In this document: one piece after another, positions 45,012-52,700 of the stretch
Numbering within the stretch: position 1 is the stretch's first letter
Layout of the letters: the number at the start of each line of letters is the position of its first letter
Source: JAQUCI01 sp964553255
GTDB lineage: Bacteria > Bacillota_I > Bacilli_A > Erysipelotrichales > Erysipelotrichaceae
Length of the DNA: 64,000 nucleotides
Assembly (NCBI GenBank): GCA_964553255.1
Contig: CAZKJS010000003.1
Span: 1-64,000 of the forward strand
Reading direction: 5' to 3'
Program-made: the position numbers and the translations under genes
Notes under the pieces: generated by a model
Told to the model about the DNA's origin: nothing
The model's database searches: none
What the model saw: the letters and a program-made list of their open reading frames with translations, nothing else

Positions 45012-45017
45012 GATAAA

Positions 45018-45479
45018 TCAACGCTTTTTTGCCGGTTTTATCTCTTGATTAGGCAAGATTGTACGCATCGTTTTCAATAAGCGATTTGGTGATATCGTTT
45101 CAAATTTATAAGTACTACCATCTGTCAATCTTAAGTTGATAACATCAAGCGTATTCTTACCTGGACTAAATTCCCACGAAATAATGTCTTCAAGATAGTA
45201 TATATTACACTCACGATCATTTTTATAAATGTAAGCAATAATGTAGTCTTCGGTAATCGTAAATAATTTACGCTCTTTGGTAAAAAGTAACACATAGGAT
45301 ATAACGATCACAATCGCAATTCCTACATAACGTAAATTGGTATAAACAGCCATGATCACGCCAATAGCCATTACTAGTGCTAACGCAAAATAAGGTTTGT
45401 TTACTTGTTCAAGTAAGCGTTTACTTTCGCTTGGTACATCTTCAATCCTTATCGTTCTGTCTTTGAAATCATTACTCAT
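45018..45479 (-). CDS. Hypothetical membrane protein, PH-domain-like
   Basis: Unrecognised 153-aa protein with two close hydrophobic helices (about 31-50 and 55-75), followed by a beta-rich cytoplasmic part (LFTITEDYIIAYIY, IISWEFSPG, VINLRLTDGSTYKFE) that resembles bacterial PH-like domains. AGAGG lies 7 nt before the ATG. It precedes glycerate kinase by 6 nt but the functions need not be linked. Confidence 0.65.
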   Translation of the reverse strand: MSNDFKDRTIRIEDVPSESKRLLEQVNKPYFALALVMAIGVIMAVYTNLRYVGIAIVIVISYVLLFTKERKLFTITEDYIIAYIYKNDRECNIYYLEDIISWEFSPGKNTLDVINLRLTDGSTYKFETISPNRLLKTMRTILPNQEIKPAKKR

Positions 45480-45689
45480 TTTAATTCCTCTTTTTCAATT
45501 ATAACCACATTCAAAAATCATTTCAACATTATATCATAAACCGACAACATACCATTAACGGCTAAATCTTAGATGAAGCATATAAATATCATAGCACAAC
45601 CCCAAACAATAATTGGTAAATATATGTGAAATTTACCCATAATATTCTACTTTAAATAGCTAAATAATGGTGCTATACTAATCCTGCAT
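45480..45689. other. Intergenic region before tRNA-Glu
   Basis: AT-rich, no open frame with a ribosome binding site. TATACT at 45674-45679 is a -10 box for tRNA-Glu with TTTAAA about 17 nt before it. Otherwise I see nothing. Confidence 0.5.
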
Positions 45690-45765
45690 GGTCCGTTGGT
45701 GAAGCGGTTAACACACCAGATTCTCAATCTGGCATACACGGGTTCAAGCCCCGTACGGACTACCA
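45690..45765 (+). tRNA. tRNA-Glu (anticodon CUC)
   Basis: 76 nt with encoded CCA. GGTCCGT pairs with ACGGACT, the D-arm GAAGCGGTTAACAC is typical of Glu, and the stem CCAGA/TCTGG encloses TTCTCAA, giving CUC (reads GAG). T-arm ACGGGTTCAAGCCCCGT. Confidence 0.93.
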
Positions 45766-45773
45766 TAACAATC

Positions 45774-45799
45774 AAACGCCCACAAGCGTTTTTTATTTT
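45774..45799 (+). terminator. tRNA-Glu terminator
   Basis: AAACGC and GCGTTT form a 6-bp stem with loop CCACAA, followed by TTTATTTTAA, 9 nt after the tRNA and overlapping the end of the convergent gene. Confidence 0.7.
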
Positions 45800-46311
45800 A
45801 ATACAATAACTAAAACAAATGGTAAGCGACAATGCTGAGCAAAGAAATCATTCATCGATAGTAAATGATTATCTTCACCACCTATCGCATTAAAGAATCG
45901 ATACTGACCATTATCCTTTTTTTGGTATGTAACAAAATGTAGTTCTTTCCCTTCAAAATATCTAATAATACCAACTTCACTCATTAATGCTCTTATTAAA
46001 GCTTTCTTCTTACCTCTTACTATCTGATAAGTTAATTCACTCTTATCTAAAAAAGCCTTCATCGTTTTCATTGGTGTTCCAAGATAACCATGATAGATCA
46101 AGATGTCATTCATCATATGATATACATCTTGATATGATGTTTCTATATTAAAGGCATGCATCATGTTATAGATCGCAATCCAGCCACAACCATTGATATC
46201 CGAGCTTAGCTTGCCATAATTAAGTCCTTTAGTCAAAGCTTGGTCAATGATAAAACCATCTTTACTTAAGGCTTCTATTGGCAATCTTTTTTCATTTTCA
46301 TTATTTATCAT
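45793..46311 (-). CDS. Papain-like (C39-type) cysteine protease-fold protein
   Basis: Soluble 172-aa protein that looks like a C39/papain-like fold. The candidate nucleophile is Cys42 in NGCGWIAIYNMMHAF, a candidate His is in GKELHFVTYQK near 124, and NAIGGEDNHLLS follows. I do not know its substrate. It overlaps no neighbour but starts only 4 nt after the large acetyltransferase; the ribosome binding site is weak, which suggests coupling. A real peptidase or an inactive relative are both possible. Confidence 0.6.
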   Translation of the reverse strand: MINNENEKRLPIEALSKDGFIIDQALTKGLNYGKLSSDINGCGWIAIYNMMHAFNIETSYQDVYHMMNDILIYHGYLGTPMKTMKAFLDKSELTYQIVRGKKKALIRALMSEVGIIRYFEGKELHFVTYQKKDNGQYRFFNAIGGEDNHLLSMNDFFAQHCRLPFVLVIVLK

Positions 46312-46315
46312 TTTA

Positions 46316-47443
46316 TCACGATAATTTCTTTATAAAACAACGTCTTCTTTTATGTTGTATCTTACTAAAACGTTTCCACTGTGCTTGAATTTTCTCATTT
46401 AGTTCAAGCATAGGACCAGTCTCAGCAAACTTGATACCGTTTTTGATCGCATTTTGAAGTATCTTATCGATAATGATCGCATTGACTCCTTTTCCTTGAT
46501 AATCAGGATGTACTGCGATCAAAAACATATCTAAAGTATCGTTATGTTTCATCGCTTTAAGTATTCTTAGAAAACCAAAAGGTAATAAGCGGCCATTACT
46601 TTTCTTAAATGCTTTATTCATACTTGGTGCACAAATACCAAAACCAATCATTTCATTTTTTTCATTCATGACAAAACTGACGTAATCCATGTTGATCATT
46701 GGTAAAAACTTATTTACATAACGTCTAATCTGACGATCATTGAGATCTACCACACTGTATAATGGTGCATATGCGACATTAAGTAAAGCAAACATCTTTT
46801 TGATATATGGATAAGCGCCAAGATGCGTTTTAACATTCGCTTCTTTAAGTTTATAGATTGATTGCATCCGTTTTGAGATCAAACCAATACTTTCAACGGT
46901 CTTTGGGTTATACTCATCAAACAAACGGTACTCAATCCAATCTACATCCTTAGTATAACCAAGATGAGTTAGTTGTTTGACATAGTAAGGATGATTATAG
47001 TAAGTAAAGAAAAGATTTGGTTCTTCAAATCCTTCTACCAACATACCTTCGCGATCAAGATCACTAAAACCTAATGGCCCATGCACCTCATCACAACCTA
47101 AACTCAAAGCATATGTTTCAACTGTTTTAAATAAAGCATCAACGACTTCATCATCATCTATAAAATCAACTTGCGTAAAACGCATCCGATTAGTATGCCA
47201 GATTTTATTTGATTTATGACTAAGGATAGCTCCTATTCTACCAACAATTTGATCATCACGATAAGCTAAAAAACACTTCGCTTCACAATATTCAAAAGCT
47301 GGGTTACGCTTACGATTCCAGTCATCAAGATCATCCGCATAAGTAGCCGGTACAAAATAGGGACTATCTTTATATAATTTATTTGGGTAATCGACAAACT
47401 TACGTAAATCTTTCTTACTTATTACTTCTTTAACAACTACCAT
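46316..47443 (-). CDS. Large GNAT-family protein
   Basis: About 375 aa with an N-terminal family domain (FVDYPNKLYKDSPYFVPA at about 13-30; CEAKCFLAYRDDQIVGRIGAI) and a C-terminal GNAT-like half (MLIAVHPDYQGKGVNAIII). This architecture is seen in clostridial proteins annotated only as N-acetyltransferase. Start at ATG 47443 with AGGAG upstream; the frame is open to 47494 but without a ribosome binding site. Function unknown. Confidence 0.75.
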   Translation of the reverse strand: MVVVKEVISKKDLRKFVDYPNKLYKDSPYFVPATYADDLDDWNRKRNPAFEYCEAKCFLAYRDDQIVGRIGAILSHKSNKIWHTNRMRFTQVDFIDDDEVVDALFKTVETYALSLGCDEVHGPLGFSDLDREGMLVEGFEEPNLFFTYYNHPYYVKQLTHLGYTKDVDWIEYRLFDEYNPKTVESIGLISKRMQSIYKLKEANVKTHLGAYPYIKKMFALLNVAYAPLYSVVDLNDRQIRRYVNKFLPMINMDYVSFVMNEKNEMIGFGICAPSMNKAFKKSNGRLLPFGFLRILKAMKHNDTLDMFLIAVHPDYQGKGVNAIIIDKILQNAIKNGIKFAETGPMLELNEKIQAQWKRFSKIQHKRRRCFIKKLS

Positions 47444-47510
47444 GATGCTTTTTCTCCTGTATTCTATGATAATACCAGTAAAATCTTCTAGCAATCAAAA
47501 TATATGCTTA

Positions 47511-48677
47511 TTATAATTTAGCCAAGAATTTCTCGATTCTTATTAACGCTTCCTTGATATGTTTTATTGAATAACAATATGAAACCCTAATAAATCCTTC
47601 ACCACTTTCACCAAAAGCATTGCCAGGAACTACTGCAACATGTTGATCATATAACAAGCGTTCACAAAACTCATCAGATGTCATATTAGTTGATCTAATA
47701 TCAGGGAAAACATAGAAAGCACCTTGTGGTATGTAGCAGCTTAAGTTTAAACGATTAAATCCCTCGGTGATAAAACGTCTTCTGAAATCAAAATCTTCTC
47801 TCACCTTGATAATATCCTCATCTGCGTTAGCTAAAGCTGCTATTCCAGCATATTGTGAAATAGTAGGAGCACACATTATAGTATATTGATGAATCTTGAT
47901 CATTTGACTGATAAACGCTTTAGGACCACAAACATAACCCAAACGCCATCCTGTCATTGAGAACGTTTTAGAAAAACCATTTATAAGCAAGGTTCTTTCT
48001 TTCATTCCATCAATTGCGGCAATTGAAAAATGCTTTGTGTTAGTGTAGTTTAATTCAGCATAAATTTCATCAGAGATAACAACTATATTGTGTTTGATCA
48101 ATATTGGGGCGATAGCCCGTAAATCATCTTCTGTCATAATGGCACCGGTTGGATTATTAGGGTAAGACATTATCAAAACCTTGGTTTTAGCAGTTATGGC
48201 CGCACTCAATAATTCAGGTGTTATCTTGAAATTATCCTCTTTAAAAGTCTTAATAGGTACTACCTTACCATTTACTAACTGGGTTATGGGCATATAACAT
48301 ACATAACAGGGCTCAGGTATCAATATTTCATCACCATCACTGATAAGTGTTCGCAGTGCTATATCGATAGCTTCGCTTGCTCCAACAGTCACAATCACTT
48401 CACTGTTAAAATCATATGTAACATCAAACCTTTTTAGATACTCACAAATAGCTTTCCTTAAGTCTTTTAAGCCTAAATTATCAGTATATCTAGTTGTACC
48501 ATTACTAATTGCCTCAATAGCTGCTTGTCTAATATGCCAAGGTGTTAGAAAATCTGGTTCACCAACTCCAAGTGAAATAACATCATCCATTTGTGCTGCT
48601 AAATCAAAATAGCGCCTTATCTTAGACGTTGGCATTGCTAATACTTTTTTATTTATTAGTTTTTCATGATCGATCAC
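47511..48677 (-). CDS. Class I/II PLP aminotransferase
   Basis: Aminotransferase (388 aa) with the PLP lysine in NGFSKTFSMTGWRLGY, YPNNPTGA and SDEIYAELNY, close to the aspartate/aromatic aminotransferase group (subgroup I-gamma). The start is GTG at 48677, overlapping the Lrp-type gene stop by 4 nt. The Lrp regulator probably controls it in response to an amino acid. Differs from the paralogue at 9575-10777. Confidence 0.92.
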   Translation of the reverse strand: MIDHEKLINKKVLAMPTSKIRRYFDLAAQMDDVISLGVGEPDFLTPWHIRQAAIEAISNGTTRYTDNLGLKDLRKAICEYLKRFDVTYDFNSEVIVTVGASEAIDIALRTLISDGDEILIPEPCYVCYMPITQLVNGKVVPIKTFKEDNFKITPELLSAAITAKTKVLIMSYPNNPTGAIMTEDDLRAIAPILIKHNIVVISDEIYAELNYTNTKHFSIAAIDGMKERTLLINGFSKTFSMTGWRLGYVCGPKAFISQMIKIHQYTIMCAPTISQYAGIAALANADEDIIKVREDFDFRRRFITEGFNRLNLSCYIPQGAFYVFPDIRSTNMTSDEFCERLLYDQHVAVVPGNAFGESGEGFIRVSYCYSIKHIKEALIRIEKFLAKL

Positions 48678-49153
48678 AATACAATATTACCCCTATCATC
48701 TCTCTTATCCCCAATCAAACTAACACCCATATCCTTATATCTTTTTAACACAAAATGGGTCGTAGTCGATTGGACTGGATCCATTACGGCTAGAGTTTCT
48801 GAAACAAACAGCGCTACTTCATGAAATGTTCTACCAACAACTTGTACTGCTAGATCATAACTACCAGACATTAAGTAAACACTGGTCACTTCATCAAATG
48901 ACATGATCTTCTCAGCTATTTCATCAAATCCAGCTACTGCCTGTGGTATGACTTTTAGTTCAATGAGCGCACTTACCTTATCAGGATAGGCTAAATCCCA
49001 ATTATACATTGGCTTATAACCACAGATCACGCCATCTTTTTCTAATTGATCAAGTTTCTTGGCTACTTCGCTTTCATCAAGTTTTAACATAGTCGCAAGT
49101 TCATGGTTAGTATAGCGAGCATTCTCATTTAACAACTTAAGTAATTTTTCCAT
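48674..49153 (-). CDS. Lrp/AsnC-family transcriptional regulator
   Basis: 159-aa regulator with an N-terminal helix-turn-helix (YTNHELATMLKLDESEVAKKLDQLEKDG) and a C-terminal RAM/AsnC ligand domain (VTSVYLMSGSYDLAVQV). Such proteins sense amino acids and form octamers. Being co-transcribed with an aminotransferase suggests local control of amino acid turnover. GAGG precedes the ATG. Confidence 0.9.
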   Translation of the reverse strand: MEKLLKLLNENARYTNHELATMLKLDESEVAKKLDQLEKDGVICGYKPMYNWDLAYPDKVSALIELKVIPQAVAGFDEIAEKIMSFDEVTSVYLMSGSYDLAVQVVGRTFHEVALFVSETLAVMDPVQSTTTHFVLKRYKDMGVSLIGDKRDDRGNIVL

Positions 49154-49274
49154 ATTATTACCTCAATATATTTGATAAAAGTATAACATATTAGTAAATG
49201 CGACTGATTATTTTTTTATACTGGTTTAAACCTTGACAAAAGCAGATTATGATTTTAGTATTAATTTGTTTGAT
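49154..49274. promoter_or_regulatory. Divergent promoters: lrp (-) and tRNA-Gln (+)
   Basis: For tRNA-Gln, TTGACA (49233-49238) and TAGTAT (49256-49261) are 17 nt apart, 13 nt before the tRNA. For the Lrp gene, TATACT is present on the minus strand near 49183. No other signal is seen in this gap. Confidence 0.65.
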
Positions 49275-49350
49275 TGGGGCATCGCCAAGCGGTAAGGCAT
49301 CAGACTCTGACTCTGACATTGCGAAGGTTCGAATCCTTCTGCCCCAGCCA
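49275..49350 (+). tRNA. tRNA-Gln (anticodon CUG)
   Basis: 76 nt with encoded CCA. TGGGGCA pairs with TGCCCCA, the stem TCAGA/TCTGA encloses CTCTGAC, giving CUG (reads CAG). T-arm AAGGTTCGAATCCTT. A T run follows immediately and may end transcription. Confidence 0.92.
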
Positions 49351-49460
49351 TTTTTTTATTTAATCTACTTTGCATGATCTTATATAAGCAATGACTGTAT
49401 TATCAATGTTGGCAGTTTTTGTTGTTTATTATATAATAATCTAAGAAAGAGAGATCGATA

Positions 49461-49619
49461 ATGGACAAATATACTTGCCTTCTATGTGGCTATGTTTATG
49501 ATGAAGAGTTGGGTGATCCGGATAACGGTGTAGCTCCTGGCACAAAATGGGATGATCTTCCAGAAGATTGGGTTTGCCCTTTGTGTGGTGCTGGCAAAGA
49601 TTCATTTGAAGCACAATAA
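49461..49619 (+). CDS. Rubredoxin
   Basis: 52-aa one-iron electron carrier. The two Cys pairs are CLLCGYVYD (C6, C9) and CPLCGAGKD (C39, C42), with the family stretch DPDNGVAPGTKWDDLPEDW between them. Used in anaerobes for O2 and superoxide detoxification and redox transfer. GAGAG lies before the ATG. Convergent with nfnB across a shared terminator. Confidence 0.96.
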   Translation: MDKYTCLLCGYVYDEELGDPDNGVAPGTKWDDLPEDWVCPLCGAGKDSFEAQ

Positions 49620-49622
49620 TTA

Positions 49623-49648
49623 AAAAGCGGTTATATCCGCTTTTATTT
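49623..49648. terminator. Bidirectional terminator, rubredoxin and nfnB
   Basis: AAAAGCGG (49623-49630), loop TTATAT, CCGCTTTT (49637-49644), with T-rich ends on both strands. It covers the nfnB stop. Confidence 0.82.
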
Positions 49649-51010
49649 TGTCAATTTTGCGATGATAGCTTTAGCCGCTAATTTACCAGCTTGCATAGCC
49701 TTGATTACGGTTGCAGCTCCTGTTACGGCATCACCACCAGCATAAACGTTAGCTAAATTGGTTGCACCATCATCATCTGTGATAATACAGCCCCATTTAT
49801 TAGTCGCAAGTTCCACAGTGCTTTGTTTGATCAAAGGATTAGGTGATGTGCCAATAGCCATTATCACCATGTCACATGTAATCTCAAATTCACTACCAAC
49901 AACTTCAACCGGCCTTTGTCGATTGCTTTCATCTGGTTTTGATAGTTCCATTTTGATACATTTGATACCTTTTACTTGATACTTATCATCTTTCAGTATC
50001 GCAACCGGTGATGTTAGTAATCTAAATTCTATTCCTTCTTCTATGGCGTGTTCAACTTCTTCATGTCTTGCTGGTAACTCATTCATTGAACGTCGATATA
50101 CAATTGTGACTTTCTTAGCGCCATTACGCAAAGCAGAGCGAGCAGCGTCCATCGCCACATTGCCACCACCGACAACAACTACATCCTCTCCTACATAAAC
50201 AGGCGTCATACTATTTTTTTGATAGCTCTTCATTAAGTTAATACGCGTTAAGAATTCATTTGCGGCATATACACCATTTAAGCTTTCTCCAGGTATATTC
50301 ATAAACTTAGGTAAACCAGCACCTGTTGCAATATAGACTGCCTCAAAATCAGCTTCAAACAGTTCAGCAATTGTGATTGTCTTACCAATTATCGTGTTAG
50401 TTACAATCTTTACTCCCATATTCACAAGGTTATCTATTTCCTTATCAACTACTTTTTTTGGTAACCTAAATTCAGGTATACCATATACTAAAACCCCACC
50501 TGGCATATGAAGAGCTTCAAAAATGGTTGGTTGAAAACCAGCCTTTGCAAGTTCAGCAGCACATGATAATCCTGATGGCCCTGAACCAATTATCGCAACT
50601 TTAGCCTTTGTTAGTGAAGCACTTGTTACATTGTTTGTTTGCGTATTAAACCAATCACCAATAAAGCGTTCTAATCGACCAATTCCAACCGGTTCATTTC
50701 TAATACCTTTAACACAAACAGCTTCACATTGTGATTCTTGTGGGCAGACTCTACCACATATTGCTGGTAAATTGTTAGCTTGAGCTATTATTTGATATGC
50801 CTTAAGATAATCTTGTTTCTTTATCTCTTGAATAAATGCCGGTATATTGATATTGACTGGACAACCCTTAACACATGGTTGATGAATACAATTTAGACAT
50901 CTATCAGCTTCAATAAGCGCGTCTTTTTCACTATAACCACAGGTAACCTCAATGAAACTCTTATTTCTGATCTTAGGATCAACAGTTAGCATTGGTGTTT
51001 TCTTTTCCAT
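49643..51010 (-). CDS. nfnB: NfnB, large subunit of bifurcating ferredoxin:NADP+ oxidoreductase
   Basis: Large subunit of NADH-dependent reduced ferredoxin:NADP+ oxidoreductase (455 aa), which couples ferredoxin and NADH oxidation to NADPH formation by flavin bifurcation. The N-terminus has two [4Fe-4S] sites (CLNCIHQPCVKGCP near 38; CGRVCPQESQCEAVC near 84), then FAD-binding IGSGPSGLS and NAD-binding VGGGNVAMD. Often annotated as glutamate synthase small chain; pairing with nfnA settles it. It overlaps the nfnA stop by one base. Confidence 0.92.
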   Translation of the reverse strand: MEKKTPMLTVDPKIRNKSFIEVTCGYSEKDALIEADRCLNCIHQPCVKGCPVNINIPAFIQEIKKQDYLKAYQIIAQANNLPAICGRVCPQESQCEAVCVKGIRNEPVGIGRLERFIGDWFNTQTNNVTSASLTKAKVAIIGSGPSGLSCAAELAKAGFQPTIFEALHMPGGVLVYGIPEFRLPKKVVDKEIDNLVNMGVKIVTNTIIGKTITIAELFEADFEAVYIATGAGLPKFMNIPGESLNGVYAANEFLTRINLMKSYQKNSMTPVYVGEDVVVVGGGNVAMDAARSALRNGAKKVTIVYRRSMNELPARHEEVEHAIEEGIEFRLLTSPVAILKDDKYQVKGIKCIKMELSKPDESNRQRPVEVVGSEFEITCDMVIMAIGTSPNPLIKQSTVELATNKWGCIITDDDGATNLANVYAGGDAVTGAATVIKAMQAGKLAAKAIIAKLTK

Positions 51011-51852
51011 TATCCCAACTCCTTACTAAAAAGATTGCAACTTTCTTCATAACGATGCTTTTCAAAGTCACGATAAAAGCTAGCCCTTGCGATGGCATCA
51101 TCAAAATCAACCATATGACCATCAAAATCAGGTCCATCAACACAAGCAAACTTCATTTCATTATTCACTAAAACGCGACACCCACCACACATACCAGTAC
51201 CATCAATCATAATAGGATTCATACTTACCGTTGTCTTGATCTGATAAGGTTTGGTTGTGATAGCCACATATTTCATCATGATCAATGGACCAATCGCAAA
51301 AACATGATCGATAGTAGTGTCAGCGCTTATGATCGCTTTTAATTTATCCGTTACTAACCCTTTTTCTTGATAACTGCCGTCATCAGTCATGATATATAGT
51401 TGATCACTATGCTTCTTAAACTCGTCTTCAAGTATTACTAAGTCTTTATTTCTAAATCCTAATATTGTTATGACTTTCTTGCCTTTTTCATGTAGTGCTT
51501 TTACTATCGGAAAAGCAATAGCTGATCCCACACCACCACCAATAACGATAGTCTTCTCAATATTATCTAATTCACTAGCCCTTCCCAAAGGACCAACAAG
51601 GTCACACAAACAATCATTTTCTTTAAGTTGATTTAATTGATAAGTAGTCGCACCAACAATTTGAAAGATAAGTGTTATAAGACCTTGTTCAATATCACTA
51701 TTAGCGATCGTTAGCGGAATTCTTTCACCATCTGTGGCAACTCTTAATATGACAAACTGTCCTGGCTTCGCCTTCTTTGCGATCAAAGGAGCATAAACAT
51801 CGATTTTAGAAACAGTTGGATTTAATTCCTTTTTATTGATAATCTCAAACAT
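51010..51852 (-). CDS. nfnA: NfnA, small subunit of bifurcating ferredoxin:NADP+ oxidoreductase
   Basis: Small FAD and [2Fe-2S] subunit (280 aa). A PyrK-like fold has FAD contacts in GERIPLTIAN near 55 and a NAD-binding VIGGGVGSAIAF. The C-terminal cluster cysteines are in DGTGMCGGCRV and FACVDGPDF. The gene order nfnA-nfnB with overlap is the standard one. The region 51853-52070 contains its promoter; TATAAT is at 51887-51892. Confidence 0.92.
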   Translation of the reverse strand: MFEIINKKELNPTVSKIDVYAPLIAKKAKPGQFVILRVATDGERIPLTIANSDIEQGLITLIFQIVGATTYQLNQLKENDCLCDLVGPLGRASELDNIEKTIVIGGGVGSAIAFPIVKALHEKGKKVITILGFRNKDLVILEDEFKKHSDQLYIMTDDGSYQEKGLVTDKLKAIISADTTIDHVFAIGPLIMMKYVAITTKPYQIKTTVSMNPIMIDGTGMCGGCRVLVNNEMKFACVDGPDFDGHMVDFDDAIARASFYRDFEKHRYEESCNLFSKELG

Positions 51853-52070
51853 ACATATCCCCCAATCAATGTAATATATTATAAACCATTATGAAGATAA
51901 TGATATGTTAAATTATCATGATATTTAACTAAGTTAATTTTCAGAGCTTATCAGCTTGTTATTATCAACACACACATTCTTATATAATCATGAACTCATA
52001 ATTATGGAAAATTATACTAGACGTTGAAAGTTCCAGTAACAATACACTTTTCAATAACGTTTAACTATTT
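51853..52070. other. Intergenic region upstream of nfnA
   Basis: About 220 bases. The minus-strand -10 box TATAAT at 51887-51892 lies about 35 nt before nfnA; the -35 is weak. No palindrome like those at flavodoxin or thioredoxin is present. The right end also carries the end of the ABC gene, with a loose inverted repeat at about 52021-52062 that may be its terminator. Confidence 0.4.
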
Positions 52071-52700
52071 TTAAATCTTTTCTATTTTAATTTTCCTTTC
52101 AGATGCGTTTATACAAATATCATCATGACTCACAACGATGATAGTGCAACCCTTATCATTCAATCCTTTTAGTACATCGAGGATTACTTGTTGATTATCT
52201 GGATCTAGCGAAGCGGTAGGTTCATCGGCAAGAATAATACTACTATTTTTGATCATTGCCTTTGCAATAGCAACGCGTTGCTGCTCACCTCCTGAAAGCT
52301 CATATATCATCTTGTTCCCTATATTAGCTAAACCTACTTTTTCTAATGTTTTATCAATTAAGTCATGTCTTTTAGATTTATTAATGTTCCTAATTGATCT
52401 AATAACATCAAAGTTCTCATAAACAGAAAGATCATCGATTAAACCGAAGTTTTGAAAAATGAATGAAATGTTTTCATCAAGGAGCTTTCTTCGATAGCGT
52501 TTGGTTATAGGCTTTTCATCATATAACACCAAACCGCTGTCATAATCTTCTATTAAACCTATGATATTTATTAGTGTCGTTTTACCACAACCAGATTGAC
52601 CATAAAAACAGATATAGTCTCCATCGTTTATCACAACACTAAAATCATTCAATACAATTCTTGAACCGAATGCTTTACTGATATTTCTTAATTCAATCAT
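52071..52700 (-). CDS. ABC transporter ATPase, MacB/LolD type
   Basis: 209-aa ATPase with GQSGCGKTT, LSGGEQQRVAIA and ILADEPTASLD. The tight match to LolD/MacB-type ATPases fits a FtsX-like permease partner encoded directly upstream, overlapping 4 nt. In lactococcin-972-type systems the same pair exports or gives immunity to a bacteriocin. Confidence 0.9.
   Translation of the reverse strand: MIELRNISKAFGSRIVLNDFSVVINDGDYICFYGQSGCGKTTLINIIGLIEDYDSGLVLYDEKPITKRYRRKLLDENISFIFQNFGLIDDLSVYENFDVIRSIRNINKSKRHDLIDKTLEKVGLANIGNKMIYELSGGEQQRVAIAKAMIKNSSIILADEPTASLDPDNQQVILDVLKGLNDKGCTIIVVSHDDICINASERKIKIEKI

Noticed and set aside
45647..45832. Minus-strand open frame across tRNA-Glu
   Set aside because: It reads through the tRNA and its terminator, so it cannot be a gene.
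49643..51010. Glutamate synthase small chain
   Set aside because: Pairing with a PyrK-like FAD/[2Fe-2S] partner in overlapping order identifies NfnAB; no glutamate synthase large chain is nearby.
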